Positions 6,161 to 6,559 of a stretch of 6,559 bases of DNA are shown piece after piece. Where the stretch lies: NCBI GenBank assembly GCA_029263555.1, contig JAJUFW010000175.1, positions 1 through 6,559 of the forward strand, read 5' to 3'. The position numbers and the translations under genes are program-made. Every line of letters begins with the position of its first letter. Position 1 is the first letter of the stretch. Below the pieces are notes generated by a model that saw nothing but the letters and a program-made list of their open reading frames with translations, did not search any database and was not told the DNA's origin. The DNA comes from Alphaproteobacteria bacterium (GTDB taxonomy: Bacteria > Pseudomonadota > Alphaproteobacteria > DSM-16000 > Inquilinaceae).

Positions 6161-6222
6161 GGTTAGGCCTCCCCTTTTCCTTCAAATCGACCGCAGGTTA
6201 CCGATCTTCCCTTCGATCCTCC
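6139..6222. repeat. CGATC/pyrimidine direct repeats around the regulator's 5' end
   Basis: Two similar blocks read on the + strand: CGATCTTTTCCTTCGAT (6139-6155) and CGATCTTCCCTTCGAT (6202-6217), identical except for one base gap and one change in the middle, and starting 63 bases apart. Each is itself a pair of CGAT-pyrimidine units 12-13 bases apart (6139/6152 and 6202/6214). The second block is in the non-coding divergent region; the first lies in the regulator's opening codons. They could be phased binding sites for the Lrp-like protein, or chance. Confidence 0.35.
6168..6174 (-). promoter_or_regulatory. Strong Shine-Dalgarno sequence that fixes the regulator's TTG start
   Basis: On the - strand GGGGAGG is followed by seven bases and then TTG at 6160. 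Spacing and strength are close to ideal, so TTG is the start although it is a rare start codon. A low-efficiency start on a good ribosome site may keep regulator levels modest. Confidence 0.75.
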
Positions 6223-6223
6223 A

Positions 6224-6251
6224 TTCACCGCTTGCGCCGGCCGGCTAGAAT
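6224..6251 (+). promoter_or_regulatory. Candidate sigma70-type promoter of the LysE-family exporter
   Basis: TTCACC (6224-6229, four of six matches to TTGACA) and TAGAAT (6246-6251, five of six to TATAAT) are 16 bases apart. Transcription would begin near 6258, about 22 bases before the ATG at 6280, with the Shine-Dalgarno sequence inside this short leader. The spacer ends in GCCGGCCGGC (6236-6245), a perfect 10-base palindrome and possible operator. Confidence 0.45.
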
Positions 6252-6263
6252 GTCCGGGATGCC

Positions 6264-6270
6264 AGGGGAG
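6264..6270 (+). promoter_or_regulatory. Shine-Dalgarno sequence deciding the exporter start
   Basis: AGGGGAG sits nine bases before the ATG at 6280. In-frame ATGs at 6250 and 6259 lie upstream of it and overlap or follow the candidate -10 box too closely, so 6280 is preferred. Confidence 0.6.
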
Positions 6271-6279
6271 GCCGGATCC

Positions 6280-6559
6280 ATGGACTTGTTCGAACTCGGG
6301 GCGAAGGGATGGTGGCTGGGATTGGCGATCGCCGCGCCGGTCGGGGCGATGAGCGTGCTCTGCATCCGCAGAACCCTGATTTCGGGAATGGCGGTCGGCC
6401 TGGCGACCGGCTTCGGGATCGCGCTTGCCGACGCCCTCTATGGTGCTGTCGCGGCAAGCGGCCTCGTTGCCGTGGGCGGCTTCATGGCGCGGCACGAGGT
6501 CCCGCTGAGGCTGGTCGGCGCGGCCGTGCTGTTCTGGCTCGGTCTCAAGGCGGTCATCG
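6280..6559 (+). CDS. LysE/RhtB family amino-acid exporter (3' partial)
   Basis: The first 93 residues of an inner-membrane LysE-type translocator are visible; family members are usually about 200 residues and export amino acids or their derivatives. The visible part has a first membrane helix with AIAAPVGAMSVLCIRRTL (16-33), the family's conserved Pro-x-Gly-Pro/Ala region near the N-terminus. Next comes GMAVGLATGFGIALADALYG (36-55) with the Asp in the second helix, then a third helix from about 76. The gene runs off the window still in frame. It is divergent from the Lrp/AsnC-type gene, an arrangement known for amino-acid exporters controlled by a neighbouring regulator (for example brnFE with lrp in Corynebacterium glutamicum). 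The substrate cannot be named; lysine is not implied by the family name. Confidence 0.9.
   Translation, partial: MDLFELGAKGWWLGLAIAAPVGAMSVLCIRRTLISGMAVGLATGFGIALADALYGAVAASGLVAVGGFMARHEVPLRLVGAAVLFWLGLKAVI

Noticed and set aside
5520..6185. 222-codon upstream extension of the hydroxylase frame
   Set aside because: It is antisense-free but out of frame with the clear Lrp/AsnC gene, and its translation is Arg/Gly/Pro-rich noise. Recognisable hydroxylase sequence begins at 5519 with a usable ribosome site.
6250..6261. Upstream ATG codons at 6250 and 6259 as starts of the exporter
   Set aside because: The first overlaps the candidate -10 box, and neither has a ribosome site; AGGGGAG is placed for the ATG at 6280.
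1..6559. Search by eye for tRNA or rRNA genes, CRISPR repeats, insertion-sequence ends, attachment sites and riboswitches
   Set aside because: Nothing recognisable was seen. Nearly all the DNA is coding, and the two larger gaps (173 and 119 bases) contain only the elements listed.

Overview
This is a GC-rich, gene-dense chromosomal window (about two thirds G+C by eye). Wobble positions are strongly G/C-biased, open frames appear by chance on both strands, and the protein sequences look proteobacterial. I infer an alphaproteobacterium, possibly Rhodospirillales-like, but nothing in the window proves the taxon. There are eight genes, two of them cut by the window edges. I see no RNA gene, IS element, CRISPR array or phage feature. 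Every stretch over 300 bases is occupied by a gene.

Region 1 (1-3678, + strand) is a tightly coupled ABC exporter operon of the YbhF-YbhS-YbhR type. It holds a fused double-ATPase (5' end outside the window) and two ABC-2 family permeases, joined by an ATGA overlap and a 4-base gap. All three match the Escherichia coli ybhFSR products motif by motif. The HlyD-like periplasmic subunit and TetR-type regulator often found with such systems would lie upstream and are not visible.

Region 2 (3681-4792) holds a DUF4269 protein with nucleotidyltransferase-like acidic motifs (- strand), convergent with the exporter and 2 bases from it. A GNAT N-acetyltransferase (+ strand) lies head-to-head with it across about 30 bases. 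The exporter and DUF4269 stop codons share one long hairpin.

Region 3 (4815-6559) is the most interesting part. A 2-oxoglutarate/Fe(II) hydroxylase of the aspartyl/asparaginyl beta-hydroxylase family and an Lrp/AsnC-family regulator are both on the - strand. A LysE-family amino-acid exporter (3' end outside the window) is divergent from the regulator. The layout suggests a small regulated unit: the Lrp-like protein senses an amino acid, the hydroxylase may modify an amino acid or peptide, and the LysE-type pump may export substrate or product. The 119-base divergent region contains a plausible sigma70-type promoter for the exporter, a strong Shine-Dalgarno sequence for each gene, and CGATC/pyrimidine repeats that could be regulator sites. 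A second candidate promoter with palindromic spacer DNA precedes the hydroxylase. The functional link among these three genes is inference from layout and family knowledge.
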